DNA from: Fasciolopsis buskii
Taxonomy: Eukaryota > Platyhelminthes > Trematoda > Plagiorchiida > Fasciolidae
Length of the DNA stretch: 64,000 nt
Assembly: GCA_008360955.1 (NCBI GenBank)
Contig: LUCM01001832.1
Location: forward strand, 1 to 64,000
Direction of reading: 5' to 3'
Under the pieces are notes generated by a model, which searched no databases, was not told the DNA's origin, and saw only the letters and a list, made by a program, of their open reading frames with translations. Shown one piece after another: positions 13,001 through 23,660 of this stretch. Each line of letters begins with the position of its first letter. The first letter of the stretch is position 1. The translations under genes and the position numbers were made by a program.

Positions 13001-13849
13001 CTAAAAGCTATCGTCTGCAGGATAAGGTTCACCAGATGTATCTAAGAGAAGAGTAAATATATTAACCGATGTGGCTAATTTCTGTGGTAAAATACACGAA
13101 ATTATATTCACTGGTTGTCTGGTGTACACGATATCTATCTATGGCTTTACATTTCTCTTGTTTACGTCGCTGTTAAAGTGTAATGAAAACCCACCCGCAA
13201 AACAGTTTGATACTTCGCTCAACTGAGCCATTGCGTGGCATGCCGCTGGAAGTCACGGTTAACATTCAACCTCGAAGACAGAAGTCTGACACTTCTGAAA
13301 GCCGACAGCTTCCTGTTATCCATAATAATGGCTTTGCTGACGGAAGACCGAACAAAACGCTTCGGGGTTTGGTGCATTATCTGAAAAGACATGAAAAAGA
13401 GAACCAGATGGTTTTTGTCCTCATTGCTGGTAGTCACTCGTTAGCTTATGAAAAGTTTGACTATTGTGCGTTTTCACGTGAACTGCTTACTGACATCGGA
13501 ATATCCTAGGCATTTTGTTTAATCATTGCCATGAGGAGAACTCCAAGTAACTCAAACGAAGCTTCAGGCAAATGGATTTATGGTTTCACTAAGGCTGATC
13601 AACTCGACTCAGTACGAGAAAGTCTAAACCTGGATTGCTGAATCAAATTACTTAACATCATTTACGAGTTCAAATACAGTACTCTTTTGCATGCAACTAT
13701 GCCATCACAGAAATCATTGACGCCCGTTCGTGTGAGTGGCGAACTATCTAAAAATCCAGAATAGTGTGATTTACATGTCGAACTTATCTCTCAGTTCATT
13801 GCGACTCCTCCCTGTCTTATTTTTTACCTGGCCTGAATCAAACTTGATC
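10051..13849. other. No confident feature; possible tRNA-like box near 12.17 kb
   Basis: Mostly featureless AT-rich DNA. Near 12173-12183 the plus strand has GGTTCGAACTC, close to a Pol III B box, but no convincing A box at tRNA spacing, so a SINE call is not made. A 108-codon open stretch (13183-13509 plus) resembles no family I know. At 12.66-12.72 kb one frame reads FPFGPPCATDSSRL, faintly like the gypsy RT LPFGL...APATFQ motif, too weak to call. Confidence 0.35.
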
Positions 13850-15490
13850 ACTCAAAGAGCTGTACAAAAAGGGAAAAATTCCTGCTCTAATACCTGCTAG
13901 AGGTTTTGGTGCTGTAAACAAACAAGATTGTCGATTGAAAAGGTAAATATAGTGAAGGACAGTCTCCGTTTCAGTTCCAACAGCAGCATCCTTGACCATA
14001 CCACAAACGTGAAGCAGACACTTAACCGCGAGCTGCATCAACTAAATACAGATGGCTGCATTGACGCTTATTTGCTTGATCAGTTTGTACCTAGTAGCTC
14101 ACAGTTACATCGTATCTATGGTTTGACAAACGTACATGAAGGTGGGCCACACAAGTATGCTACAAACTTTTGAATTTGCGTTTAGAATTCAAGATTTTAT
14201 TGATCCTAAAAACACATGGTATCATCTATTTCTATTCCCTAATCACCAATGTCTCTCCTGACAAAACAACCGGCATAATTTTCCTTGAAACGGTCAACAG
14301 GAAGAATACTGAGTCGATTCCTCACTAAGTGGCATACTAGGATTAATGTACAATAATATTCAAGAAACGAATTTGCGATCTATTCTTCTATGTTAAACGT
14401 TTGAAAAATCCCACAGAACACCTTCAGAACAACACAACGTGGCGAGCAAGCTAGTTTTCAGTTATTCGTGTTCATGCCAATACATAACATTAAATATGGT
14501 CTGGAGATGGTTCAAGGGAAATTGTCGGTTTGCAGTCACTTCTATGTTAAGGCATTGTTCTTCGCTGTTGTCTGGGTGTGTCTCTGCATCAGTGAAACAC
14601 ACTAAGACAGAACAGGAAATTGCTTTTCAGGCGATTGCACATTATATCGCGGTCCAAAAATTTCGCAAAGGCTCTTACTTAGGCTGCATCAGTTTTATTG
14701 CACATCGCCTTGAAAGACCACTGCTTCATGTACAAGGAATGCACAATTATGTTTCGATAGCAGTATTCAACGACAAACCAATGGTTTGGAAATAGGATGC
14801 CCGCTTATTGTCTTGACTGATAAAGTGATGGAACCAAAGACTACCAGACTGCGTACAGTATACACAATTCTGCAGCCCTTGTGTGAATGACAAATTTGTT
14901 GTGATCGAAAATGCATCACATGAATAAATATCTTAAAAAATTTTGGCACATGTCACCCCTATCTAAATTTCAAAGTTGATTATGAAACAAAATGCGGTCT
15001 TTGCCTTATCAGGTATGGAAATCGTTAGGAAAAATGAGTCCTTAATTAAATCCGCCTCCCATAAACCTACATGGACAAGACACTACCTGAACTTCAGAAG
15101 CTTTTGCCCAGTCCGACACAAACGAGCTCTTTTACAGTCACTGATCACTGAAGCAAAGCGAATCTGTTGCGTTGAACAAACTGAACAGGATTCGGGAAAC
15201 ACAACTTCATTATTGAATTACAGATGATTATTCGAGAAGATTCACACCCAAGTACAGAGACTAGCGGAAAACGAAAAGAAAAAAGCCGATGCCTTAAAGA
15301 AAGCTGTTTTCTATGTAGAACCTACAATTTATTGCTTGTAGTGCATGGTTTTTTCTACACCAGGTTGACTACCTTTCCCGCACAAAACTCATTTAGGAAA
15401 CATCAGACTCGAATCTGGCTCTTATTAGAGCTCATTTACGGTATCTATCCCCAAGGAAGGACAAGGTACATGCCCCATTAACCCCAGTCA
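13850..15490 (+). pseudogene. Penelope-like element relic 1, reverse transcriptase
   Basis: PLE reverse transcriptase motifs occur in order on the plus strand. At about 13890-13940 there is GAVNKQDCRLKR (family pattern AVVVxNKQDY). At 14000-14160 come LNRELHQLNTDG and SSQLHRIYGLTNVHEGG (family pattern GSQxPRIYGLPKVHKEG). At about 14770-14850 is FNDKPMVWK and a frame-shifted GCPLIVL (family pattern MGSPLxPxLA). At about 14881-14913 CVNDKFVVIEN stands where YVDDTFVVIE is expected, so the catalytic aspartates are damaged. At 15060-15130 KPTWTRHYLNFRSFCP and RHKRAL match the very typical KPTWTGQYLNFxSxCP. At about 15226-15260 YSRRFTPKYR corresponds to GYPRRFIxKYR, and near 15450 comes RKDKVHAPL. 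Stops and frameshifts interrupt it. Some 600 bases between the first and second RT blocks are poorly recognisable and hold an unrelated repeat arm at 14428-14475. Confidence 0.75.
14428..14475 (+). repeat. Solo arm of the 51.1-kb inverted-repeat element
   Basis: The run containing GGCGAGCAAGCTAGTTTTCA and TTATTCGTGTTCAT matches the left arm of the MITE-like element at 51136-51189 with few differences. No opposing arm was found within the next several hundred bases. It lies inside the Penelope relic, in the part where the RT reading is lost, so it may be a remnant of an insertion there. Confidence 0.55.
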
Positions 15491-15584
15491 AATAACTGAT
15501 ACCAAGTCAGGTCTTAACAGGATGGCCGCACGTCTCGTCTGCTTCGCGTTTGCTATTTCTACATAAAGCTTACAACTACTTGTG

Positions 15585-16135
15585 AGTAGTATGTGGAGGC
15601 GTGCCGGATGCTGTACGTGAAAGGTGGATTTTGAAAGGCAGTCAAACCGCATTGGAAACGATTTTCGTTGCATTGCCTTTCAAAGGGTATTCGAGTGATA
15701 AAACAATGCAACGACGGATAGAGCACACTGTCCCAGGCAAATATTATTGTGAGATGGATGTCCATTGATAAACTCGATTCTCTCGTTTACTACTTACGTG
15801 TCTAAATTTTTCAATGCACCTGCGGCAGCAAGTACATCGGACGAGCCGAGAGACGGCTATCCGTAAGGATTTCGGTCGACATCTCAAAAACTCTGGTACT
15901 GCATGCGTCAAAAATACAGAGCAGCCCAACCGCACGAAATCGAGTCTAGCGTGACAGATTAGCTGACCCTAGACGAGGATTTCAAGTTTTAAATCGTCAA
16001 AAGTCCGGCCGCCTGCGAGGGTTAGCTGAAATAACTGCTATTAGCTACCACAAGCCTGATTTATGCAAGCACCTGGAGTTTCTGACTAATCTCGCTTTTC
16101 CCCGGTAAAGGGTGTGGAGGTACAAAGACTGATGA
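15585..16135 (+). pseudogene. Penelope-like element relic 2, GIY-YIG endonuclease end
   Basis: The segment starts with a frame reading CGGVPDAVRERWILKG then IFVALPFKGYSSD (PLE pattern xIFIxLPFKGD), continues QRRIEHTV, and after a frame change gives FQCTCGSKYIGRAERRLSVR. That last piece is a clear GIY-YIG nuclease start (family pattern YxFTCxCGxxYIGRTxRRLSxR). The end reads GFQVLNRQKSGRLRGLAE and YHKPDLC, the usual PLE C-terminus. The region before LPFKG repeats a part of the protein already represented near 15226-15320, so this is probably a second element fragment abutting the first rather than its continuation. PLEs are known to lie in partial tandem arrays. Several stops; not functional. 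Confidence 0.7.
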
Positions 16136-16199
16136 CTGTAACCCTCGTTCACTTGCCTAACCAGCGAAATTTCGGTTACTTTAGAACTCTATTGATTTT

Positions 16200-16333
16200 T
16201 CTCGTGTATTGTTTCCGAAGTATGGAGCACTGTTACGTTCCAGAATTAAACCTCATGCGAACGTTCGAACACAGTTGAAAAGTGAAGTTCCATTTACATG
16301 TCGCGATAGCATCATACTTGTTTCCAATCCGGC

Positions 16334-16371
<38 letters not shown>

Positions 16372-18820
16372 GAGTTGAGAAGGTGTGCACTGAGTTAATA
16401 CGTTTATCGTATTAACTCAGTGTACGCCTTCTCAACTCTAAAAATATGCAACCTGAGCTGCAGATATTTTCATTCATACATATATATATATATATGTATA
16501 ACCTGTCTTGAGTTTATGCTTGTTCCTACACTCTTGGAATGCATATTGGGCGACCGGTATTTCTCGAAAACTGATCTCGTAATACATGCTTACAGATTCC
16601 GCTGTTGCCAAAATCCAAGCCGTTGACTACAAATACCACTCCACGGAGTCCATTCCAGTTCTATCGTTTACCGTTTGGCCTTCATATGCCGGTATGTATA
16701 CTGAAAGCTGCCATAACCACCGTGATTCAAGGCCTAAAGGGACTACTGACCTATCAAAAGAATGCCATCATTTCTGAACCCATTAGAAAAGAATGTGATT
16801 TGCTGTTTCGTTTGGCATTCGATTGGCTAACCTAGACTTGTATCTCCATCAAAACCACTAATTTTAGTCCAATGTCTCAGACATGGAAATCCGTTTTACA
16901 ACTTAATACCTCCGGTTGTTAACCCGGTCCTGAACATTTGGAACCGTTGTAACGAATACAGTCATCGAGGGATCAGTCCGGCCTACGTTACATCTTGGGA
17001 TGTCTGCAATATTACTCTCAATTCACTCCCCCTAAACCGAAATTTCGCGACGGGAACACAACCGCTGTTCCTTTGTAGATCATCAGATGAATGACAATGG
17101 GCCAACAGTTGTGAGAGAATTTATGCAGTTTGATCAAGGACAGACCAGCGCTGGCTCCGCTTGAACAAAAACCTATCAGGTTAATTGGAGATGCATCCGA
17201 GATAGGAACTGGAGTAGCAGTATGTTCGGTCATTTGAAGCTCCTGTTTATTCAATACCGCTGAAACAGGATATTGCCAGACAAAGAATCAAGCTTTGGCC
17301 GTTCTTCGGTGACTTTCGTTTTCACAAATAGCTAAATGGCTTAAATTTCACGATTGCCACGGCGTATCAAGCCCTTCAATCCCTTTTGAATCCAGACATC
17401 TGTGGCCAGTTCCTATATATACATGATTACAAAATAAAGTTTTGCGCTGGCAGCATAAAACTATGAAATTGTTTATCTAATCGGGAAGGCGATCCCACAA
17501 CCTGACTTCATGTCGCCTTATTCTCAGTTTGTTCCGGCGGAAAAAATCTTTAACTTCAGTGTACAGGCTGCATCCGTATAATGGGAGGACTTGCGGAAGT
17601 TCAAAATCCTAACTGCGCTGTGGTCCTGTTGGCCATTATGGAGGAACGACAGCCAGAAGTGAAGCGGAAATATCTCCAGCTTTACGCACGCTTAGAGGAT
17701 TCCAGAATAGAACTAGGAGGATCACTACGCCACGGTGACCGACTGGTAATCCAGTCTCCTCTTTGCTAATCAGTTCTGGATGAATTATATAGGGGTCATT
17801 TGGGTATGGAGAAGTATTTGTTTCGACAGACGTGTTGGTGGCCAGAACTGCAGGGCAGACATCTATACAATGGCCACGAACTGTGGGATTTGCTTGCGCA
17901 AAATCCATTCTCAACCGAATATTTGAAATCCATGGCTAGAGGTCCCGTGCTATGACAGTGTCCAAGCGGACTTCTGTGGTCCATTCTCGAACCGATATCA
18001 CGCACGGGTGCTGATTTACTCCTATTCCAAATAGCCCGAGGTACTTCTGATAGGTACGCCGACCACGTATTAAGAATGTGTTTCAGTTGCGCAAGTATCT
18101 CACAAGTCCTCGTCACTGATAACGGGCATAAGTTCTGTGTAACTGAAATGAAGTGTCAGTACCTCCGTGCAGCTTCCACGCAGCCATGCTCGAACGGAGC
18201 AGCAGAGAACTTGGCACCATCGGCGAACAACGCCCTAGAATCCGCCAATCTCCCGACCTTGGAGGACCTACAGACCTTTGGGGACAACTCTCTCCTGCAC
18301 TGCCGCAATGAAGCACATGTACCTACCGGGAATCCCTGCCTTGCTAATCAAATTAAGGCGACTTGGGTGTTTTTTGGGATGTCTCGACTGGAGCCATATT
18401 TCAGCCTTTCATGGCGGTGAACTCTTCCCCTGTTCGTGGAATCACAAAGAGACACATGCGTCAATCAATGGTCGAAACAGCTAGTCTAAGACATGCGAAT
18501 GTTCATGGAAGACTTCCTAACCAGATCTAGTTCAGAGAGACCGATGTGCCGAATTTCGATTTGCTTGGTAGCCAACAGAAGAATAGGGTCCAGGAATTCT
18601 ACCAAAATGACGGCAGAGTCTACTTCTGGAATTAAAGCACCAATTTGAAAGTCAGATGAAGGAGCAGGCCGAGTTTGTGAAGATTTCTAAGAGAAGGAAT
18701 GTTGCAGTGAGTCCCCGTTCAGATCACTTGAGACAGCCGGGTGCACCTTCTCTGTAGCTTGTATAAACAAGTGGTCGACCAGAATCCTTGCGTCAGGCGA
18801 ATAGGTACTTCAAGCACCAT
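16200..18820 (+). pseudogene. Ty3/gypsy LTR retrotransposon pol relic
   Basis: RT, RNase H and integrase pieces occur in canonical order. At 16215-16315 is the pre-RT stretch with EVPFTCRDSII. After an interruption (16336-16495), 16530-16580 reads LLECILGDRYFSKTDL, and 16650-16770 reads FYRLPFGLHMP and IQGLKGLLTYQKNAII; the expected YQDDI/YLDDI box is YQKNAI, so both catalytic aspartates are gone. At about 16920-17030 come the EPL, IQSSRDQS and YILGCLQYYSQFTPP segments. RNase H appears at about 17190 (GDASEIGTGVAV). Integrase follows: GHLGMEK and CWWPEL at about 17790-17850, MATNCGICLRKIHSQP near 17870-17920, VQADFCGPF at 17960-17986, VTDNGHKFC at 18112-18138 and SNGAAENL at 18190-18213. These keep the three acidic DDE residues, although the first lies in a different frame from the other two. 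No LTRs, gag or protease were recognised. The type resembles K02A2.6/Mag-like gypsy elements; that clade call is tentative. Confidence 0.8.
16336..16495. repeat. (TA)n - 32-bp hairpin - (TA)n block inside the gypsy relic
   Basis: A TA run (16336-16368) is followed by an inverted repeat with arms 16371-16402 and 16408-16439, 32 bases each, matching at 30 of 32 positions, with a 5-base loop TTTAT. After a short unique stretch a second TA run lies at 16480-16495. The block sits where the gypsy relic should encode the segment between its pre-RT stretch and the FSKTDL motif, so it looks inserted there or joined at a deletion. Each arm begins at the outside with AGAGTTGAGAAGG. No protein is coded. 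Confidence 0.85.
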
Positions 18821-18822
18821 AT

Positions 18823-18826
<4 letters not shown>

Positions 18827-18856
<30 letters not shown>
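18827..18856. repeat. (TA)n microsatellite
   Basis: About 15 uninterrupted TA units, directly after the last recognisable part of the gypsy pol relic (RQANRYFK near 18795-18815). Confidence 0.9.
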
Positions 18857-18859
<3 letters not shown>

Positions 18860-20990
18860 TATACAAGCACAATGCCAGCCCAGTACCATCTAGTTGCAGT
18901 TATACAGAAAATAGATAGAAGAGACGAAAATAATAAACAGGGAAGGTTACAGAATTTTTCTTTGTGTTTTAACCACACACGTCTTGTAATCTATTCCTGT
19001 ACACACCAGTGCCGGTTTTGGCGTCAGAATCTAACTGGAATCGATAGGAGTATGCATGTATTTTGAGTCTATTTAAGAATTACAGCAGTGATTTATCGCC
19101 AGTTTTCGTCAATTATTTAAAGGCAGCCTTTAAAATGAGGGGAAATGTTCCTCGAATTTTGATTTTTGTTGTAACTGGTATTGAATGTGGATCACGCGTC
19201 CTTGACTAACCCATGAAAACCGTCCACCGATTACTCTTTTTGTCCATAAGTGGACTCAATATCCATGTAAACTCCCAGTGATTCAAAGCAGAATGTGGTG
19301 CGAAGAGCGTCTGCTGCAGTGTAAGTTCAGGGTATCAAACCACTGAATTTTGTTAAAGATACTTCATAGTATAAGCCGATTAAAAATGTTGGTAAATAAT
19401 TTCGTCAAAGATTTACTCGACATGTTTCGGTGCGCAGGCTATCGGTGCTACTATAACTATAAATGATATCTGTCGGACACTCCGGTCAGCGCGAAGAAAA
19501 ATGTTCATTGGGTAATTTGTTAGGAATGCACAAGTGTGATTTTATTCGTCCACAACTAAAGTGCAACTGACATTTTTTACGTGGTTCATCAACCATATAA
19601 ATCTCTTGTAGACTTGGATTGCTTAACCGTGGTGACAAAAAGCAATTTATTGTTCAATCTGTATTATTCGCTTGCATTTGGCAGCATGAACAGCGCTCCA
19701 AGAAGGCGGTTGATCGGTTTCACCCTTTTTCTCCACGTCCTATTTCTTCGCCGTGCTTGCAGTGTCTTCGTCCGCTGACACATTAGTATTCTAGTCCTTA
19801 AGAAAAATGGTTTTTATTGATCATTTCATCCCGAGGCACTGGAAACTTCGTTCGTGTGTGATTTTGTATATCTGTGAGCTCCGGATGAGGAATGTTTACA
19901 TCCGTCAACGGATCTCAGTGCGGCCTAGTAAAACCATTCCGCCCGAATGCAACACGTGATTATCATAACAGTTTGGCTAAAAGATGCACATGGTCAATTG
20001 GAATTATCAGAAAAGGAAATGGAAAACAAAATGCATTCGTATGTTTCCTTTGTCTAGGTATTTGTCTACTTAACTGTAGTAAGGCGATCGAATGTTCGCT
20101 ATTTTGTTTTATCATACAAAGATCAGAATGATAATAGTCTACAGTGCGAATTCCACACAACGGAACACGTCATACGATGTCCCAAAATGTACGAAAATTC
20201 AATCACGCAGCTACGATTGCGATATCTTTCGACATGAATCATTGCAATATAATTCTGCCTTATTTGGAAATCTATCAGTGCGCTTCAAATCGCTTAAAAT
20301 CAAGAGAGCCACGACAATAGGCGTTTGTTCCATATAGATGTGTCCATTCATGGCCCAATCCTACAGTTTTTTTAACTACTCAGCGAAGTGCATTGCAAAT
20401 TCTAGTCATACTTAGGACGTTCCTTTTCAACTCTGCAACTGCAATTCTTGGTGTGCACCAACAAGATATGAATGTTGTTTAAGTGGGTTAAGCGTCTGCC
20501 GATTCTAACAAGGGATGTTTTACTCCAAGCTCGCCCTATCAATTTGGTGGTAGAATGATAATTTACTGTCATCAGGCTGGTTACCTCGCTTGATTGATTC
20601 TGACCTTATTTGGTCGGGTACCGTTCCAAGTTTCATAGTCATGGTTACATGTCTCATTGTGCTCTTGGTGATGGCAACTATGCGGCATGTTCACTTGACA
20701 TTAATCATGCTCAATAAGTTTATTCAAACCCGACTGCCGAATTCTGTATCATATGCGATCTGTAAGTTCAAATGCAGTTTCGATAGTATAAGGAAGGGAG
20801 AGCAAAACGGGTGAATAACACGGATTTATTTTCAACCGTTGAAATGCATGATCGGCCAGTCGCGCGAGGAGATGTCTGCCAGACAGTCCTAATCCACAAG
20901 TGCTTTTATGGACAGCCGCGTGCCTCTGTGCATCCTTTAGTGGGCGCTAAGCAGAAATGAGAAGTTTCTCGTTTTGGATGCCTAGGGTGA
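18857..20990. other. No recognisable feature
   Basis: AT-rich DNA without recognised element or exon. Open stretches of 60-90 codons on both strands show no motif. Confidence 0.4.
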
Positions 20991-20997
20991 CACACAC

Positions 20998-21088
20998 ATT
21001 ATTAATATTAATTATTAATAATAATATTAATTCAAAATATAAGACAAAAACGACTTTTATTATTAGTATTATTATTAATATTATTAGG
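20998..21088. repeat. ATT/AAT-rich simple repeat region
   Basis: Two impure blocks of ATT/AAT/TTATTA repeats (about 20998-21032 and 21057-21088) separated by about 25 bases. The second block is partly complementary to the first. Confidence 0.8.
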
Positions 21089-21503
21089 TTTCAAACAGTG
21101 GTTAACATCCTACCATGGGCATTATGGGGTTGCAGATTTAAATAATGCCAGTATCAGCAATTTCTCTATTCGTATGCGTTCAGCGGCGGGTCGTCTCTCT
21201 GAAATACTGTGCATTTGCGATAAGGTAAATAAAAAGAAATAAAAAAGCTTATTACCAATTTTGTCACACTATGGCTTAGGCCTGATCGGGTAATGATTCC
21301 GCATCATCATCATCATCATCGTTCAGCGCTAAACAGCAAGGCAAACCTCACTGACCGCTGCCTTTTCCCCAGAGTTACACGTTTATATAAAAAGAGTGAA
21401 TATCTAATGGGAACACGGAGTGGACCTACACAGGCGGGAACACATAAGATGCTGCTGCAGCCAACACACGAAACACCGTCTAACTGCACAAACGCACGTG
21501 TTT

Positions 21504-22024
21504 TTAATCATTCTGATTCGATAGAAAATGACAGCACGATCGCCACTGTTCACGGTCCACTGTCATATCCTTAAGTGTCTCCAGCCAGCAAGTCGACGAG
21601 TCTTTCGGACCCCAACCACGAACGCGTACGACAACTACTTTACCTAACTTCGTTGTACATTTTCTCATCCCACGTTGCCACATCATCTGTTGGCCTCCAA
21701 ATGGCTTCTTCCATTCCTTGGGAAGAAAAGAAATAAGGCACGATATGGTAGACGAGTGTTCTACATATGCAACACGTGACCCAACCAGCGTGGTCTACTA
21801 AGTTTCATACGCTGAAACAAGCTATTCTCAGAAGTGGCACCCAATACCAGATTCCTAACCTCAATATTACTCACCCGGTCACTCCATCCGATCCTAGCCA
21901 TACTACGTAAACATCGGTTGTCGAAAACCCCCAAACGACGAACATCGCTCACACGCATACTCCACGTCTCGCAATTGTACAACAGAATTGAACGCACTGC
22001 AGCACAGTACAAACGACCTTTCAA
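21504..22024 (-). pseudogene. RTE polyprotein C-terminal region (copy 1)
   Basis: It follows the RT after the TAG stop. The first block (21761-22024) includes ILLYNCETWSMR, RRLGVFDNRCLRSMARIGW and RPRWLGHVLHM, typical of the RTE C-terminus. After a second TAG and a frameshift the reading resumes as MMWQRGMRK, then VRVRGWGPKDSS, then REQWRSCCHFLS, down to the natural stop near 21504. The first stop and the frameshift occur at the same places in the plus-strand copy. This copy keeps Trp in MMWQRG, where the other has TGA. Confidence 0.8.
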
Positions 22025-22051
22025 TTTCAGTGAAATATCAGGCCGACGCCA

Positions 22052-23119
22052 CTAGTGCTTCAATCCAGCGTAAGCTGCACGAGCCTTGGATATACGCATA
22101 CTTACCTCCAATCCCGAGCTACCATCGTTCGACGCGCAGCTACCAAGGTAGGTGAAACGGTCCACCATTGTTATTTTCTCTCCATCCAGTATCAAGTTCG
22201 GCGCTGCTGTCGTCCAGTCCTGTAACAGTACTTTGCACTTTGAAGGTGCAAAGCACATGCCAAACCGAGCAATCAATCTCGACAGTCTATCTAGTGCCTG
22301 TCGTGCATGGTCCGCAGACTCGAATAGGCACACGACGTCGTCTGTGTAATCTAGGTCGCATAGCTTCCTTCCACTTCCCAGTTCCACTCCTACATCCCGG
22401 AGACCTCCTAAAGCATCTTCCATCACCTCGTTCACGACAAAGTTGAACAGGAATAGAAAGTTGGGACACCCTTGTCGAACGCCACTGGTCGTTTCGAATG
22501 AACGTGACAGTTCACCGTATACCCTCACGCGACCATGGGTATGCGAGTACAATGCTCGCAACAGGTTCACAAACTTCGTTGGCATACCCTTCCGGTGGAG
22601 AGCACTGAGCAGTGCCGGTCGATCCACGGAGTCGAACACACCTTTCAAGTCGAGGAAGACTACGATTGTAGGGCGGCGGTGCGTGTGGCGCGTTTTGAGT
22701 ATCTGTCGAAGAGTGAATATTTGGTCGATGCAACCTCGATCTGGCCGAAATCCGGCCTGTTGTTCGCGGATATTACTCTCGCGAACCCCTGTCAAACGGT
22801 GCATCATTATCGAGCCTAACGCATCAGTAACTATCGGAATTAAACTATTCCTACGATGATTGCTGCAGCCAATCCGTGTACCCTTCCTGAAGATGGGTAT
22901 AATCAGTGACTCACCCCACGATAGCGGGATACGCTTCTCGTTGCAAATATCACGAAACAAGGAGGCAAGGGGTTTCTTCATAACTTCTTCACCCATTTCG
23001 CAAAGAACTGGGGGAAGGTCTTCGGGACCGGCTGCTTTTCCTCTCTTCAGAAGCAGAATATTCGATTGCACTTCCACTTCCGTTGGGGGGTCAAGTGACA
23101 CCTCCCAAAGATTCGCCAC
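22052..23119 (-). pseudogene. RTE reverse transcriptase domain (copy 1)
   Basis: A 355-residue open frame covers the RT fingers and palm. Motifs include KRGKAAGPEDLPP (25-37), SLIIPIFRKG (71-80), QQAGFRPDRGCIDQIFTLRQ (120-139), VFLDLKGVFDSVD (154-166, catalytic Asp157), SGVRQGCP (212-219) and YTDD (258-261), where most RTE elements have FADD or YADD. It would copy element RNA into DNA at the nicked target. The first Met is probably not a real start: upstream the same frame continues through linker sequence containing two TGA codons, each at a position where the family has Trp. The frame ends at TAG after GLKH; the protein similarity continues on the far side. It differs from the plus-strand copy at only two residues: Asp127 (Val there) and Lys315 (Glu there). 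Confidence 0.9.
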
Positions 23120-23660
23120 TTCAGACGCCGGACTAGATACGATAGCGTGTGGCCAGCCAAACTGACCCTTGAAATGTTCTGCTCAACGGTTCAGCCTTTG
23201 TTTTCTACCGTGAATGAGCTCTCCATTCCTATCGCACACGACGTCACCAACCGAAGTTCGCCGCCCACCGCTCTCGCGTATAAGCTTAAACAGTCTTTGA
23301 CTGTTACCTGAAGCGGACGCCACTTCCTTCTCTTCCTTCTCTTTAACTCACCAGTTTTCACGGTCATTCCTAAGGTTTATGGTCAACTGACGCTGCAACT
23401 GCCGACGCATCTTATTCATTTCCTTGCAGTTAGGCAGTTGGCGATTTTGCTCCATTAGGCCCAGCAACCCTTGCAAGATCCCGTCTTTGATGAACGCTAG
23501 ATCTAGGACCGCATGCGAAATCTGCTGCCAAATGCATAGCCTGCTTAATTTGATCCCACTGATCGTCTACATTGCTATTGGTCGCAGTTCTTAGTTCCTC
23601 GGATAGTTTCTGTTCGTAGCTGTTGCGAACAGCCGAATCAGACAAATGATCGACAGCCAG

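Noticed and set aside
13183..13509. 108-codon plus-strand open frame just upstream of the Penelope relic
   Set aside because: Considered as the PLE N-terminus, but it shows none of the expected motifs and the PLE signal begins only at about 13850.
22152..23165. Several 60-138-codon frames on the plus strand within RTE copy 1
   Set aside because: They are antisense or out-of-frame readings of the RT gene and recur in mirror form in copy 2.
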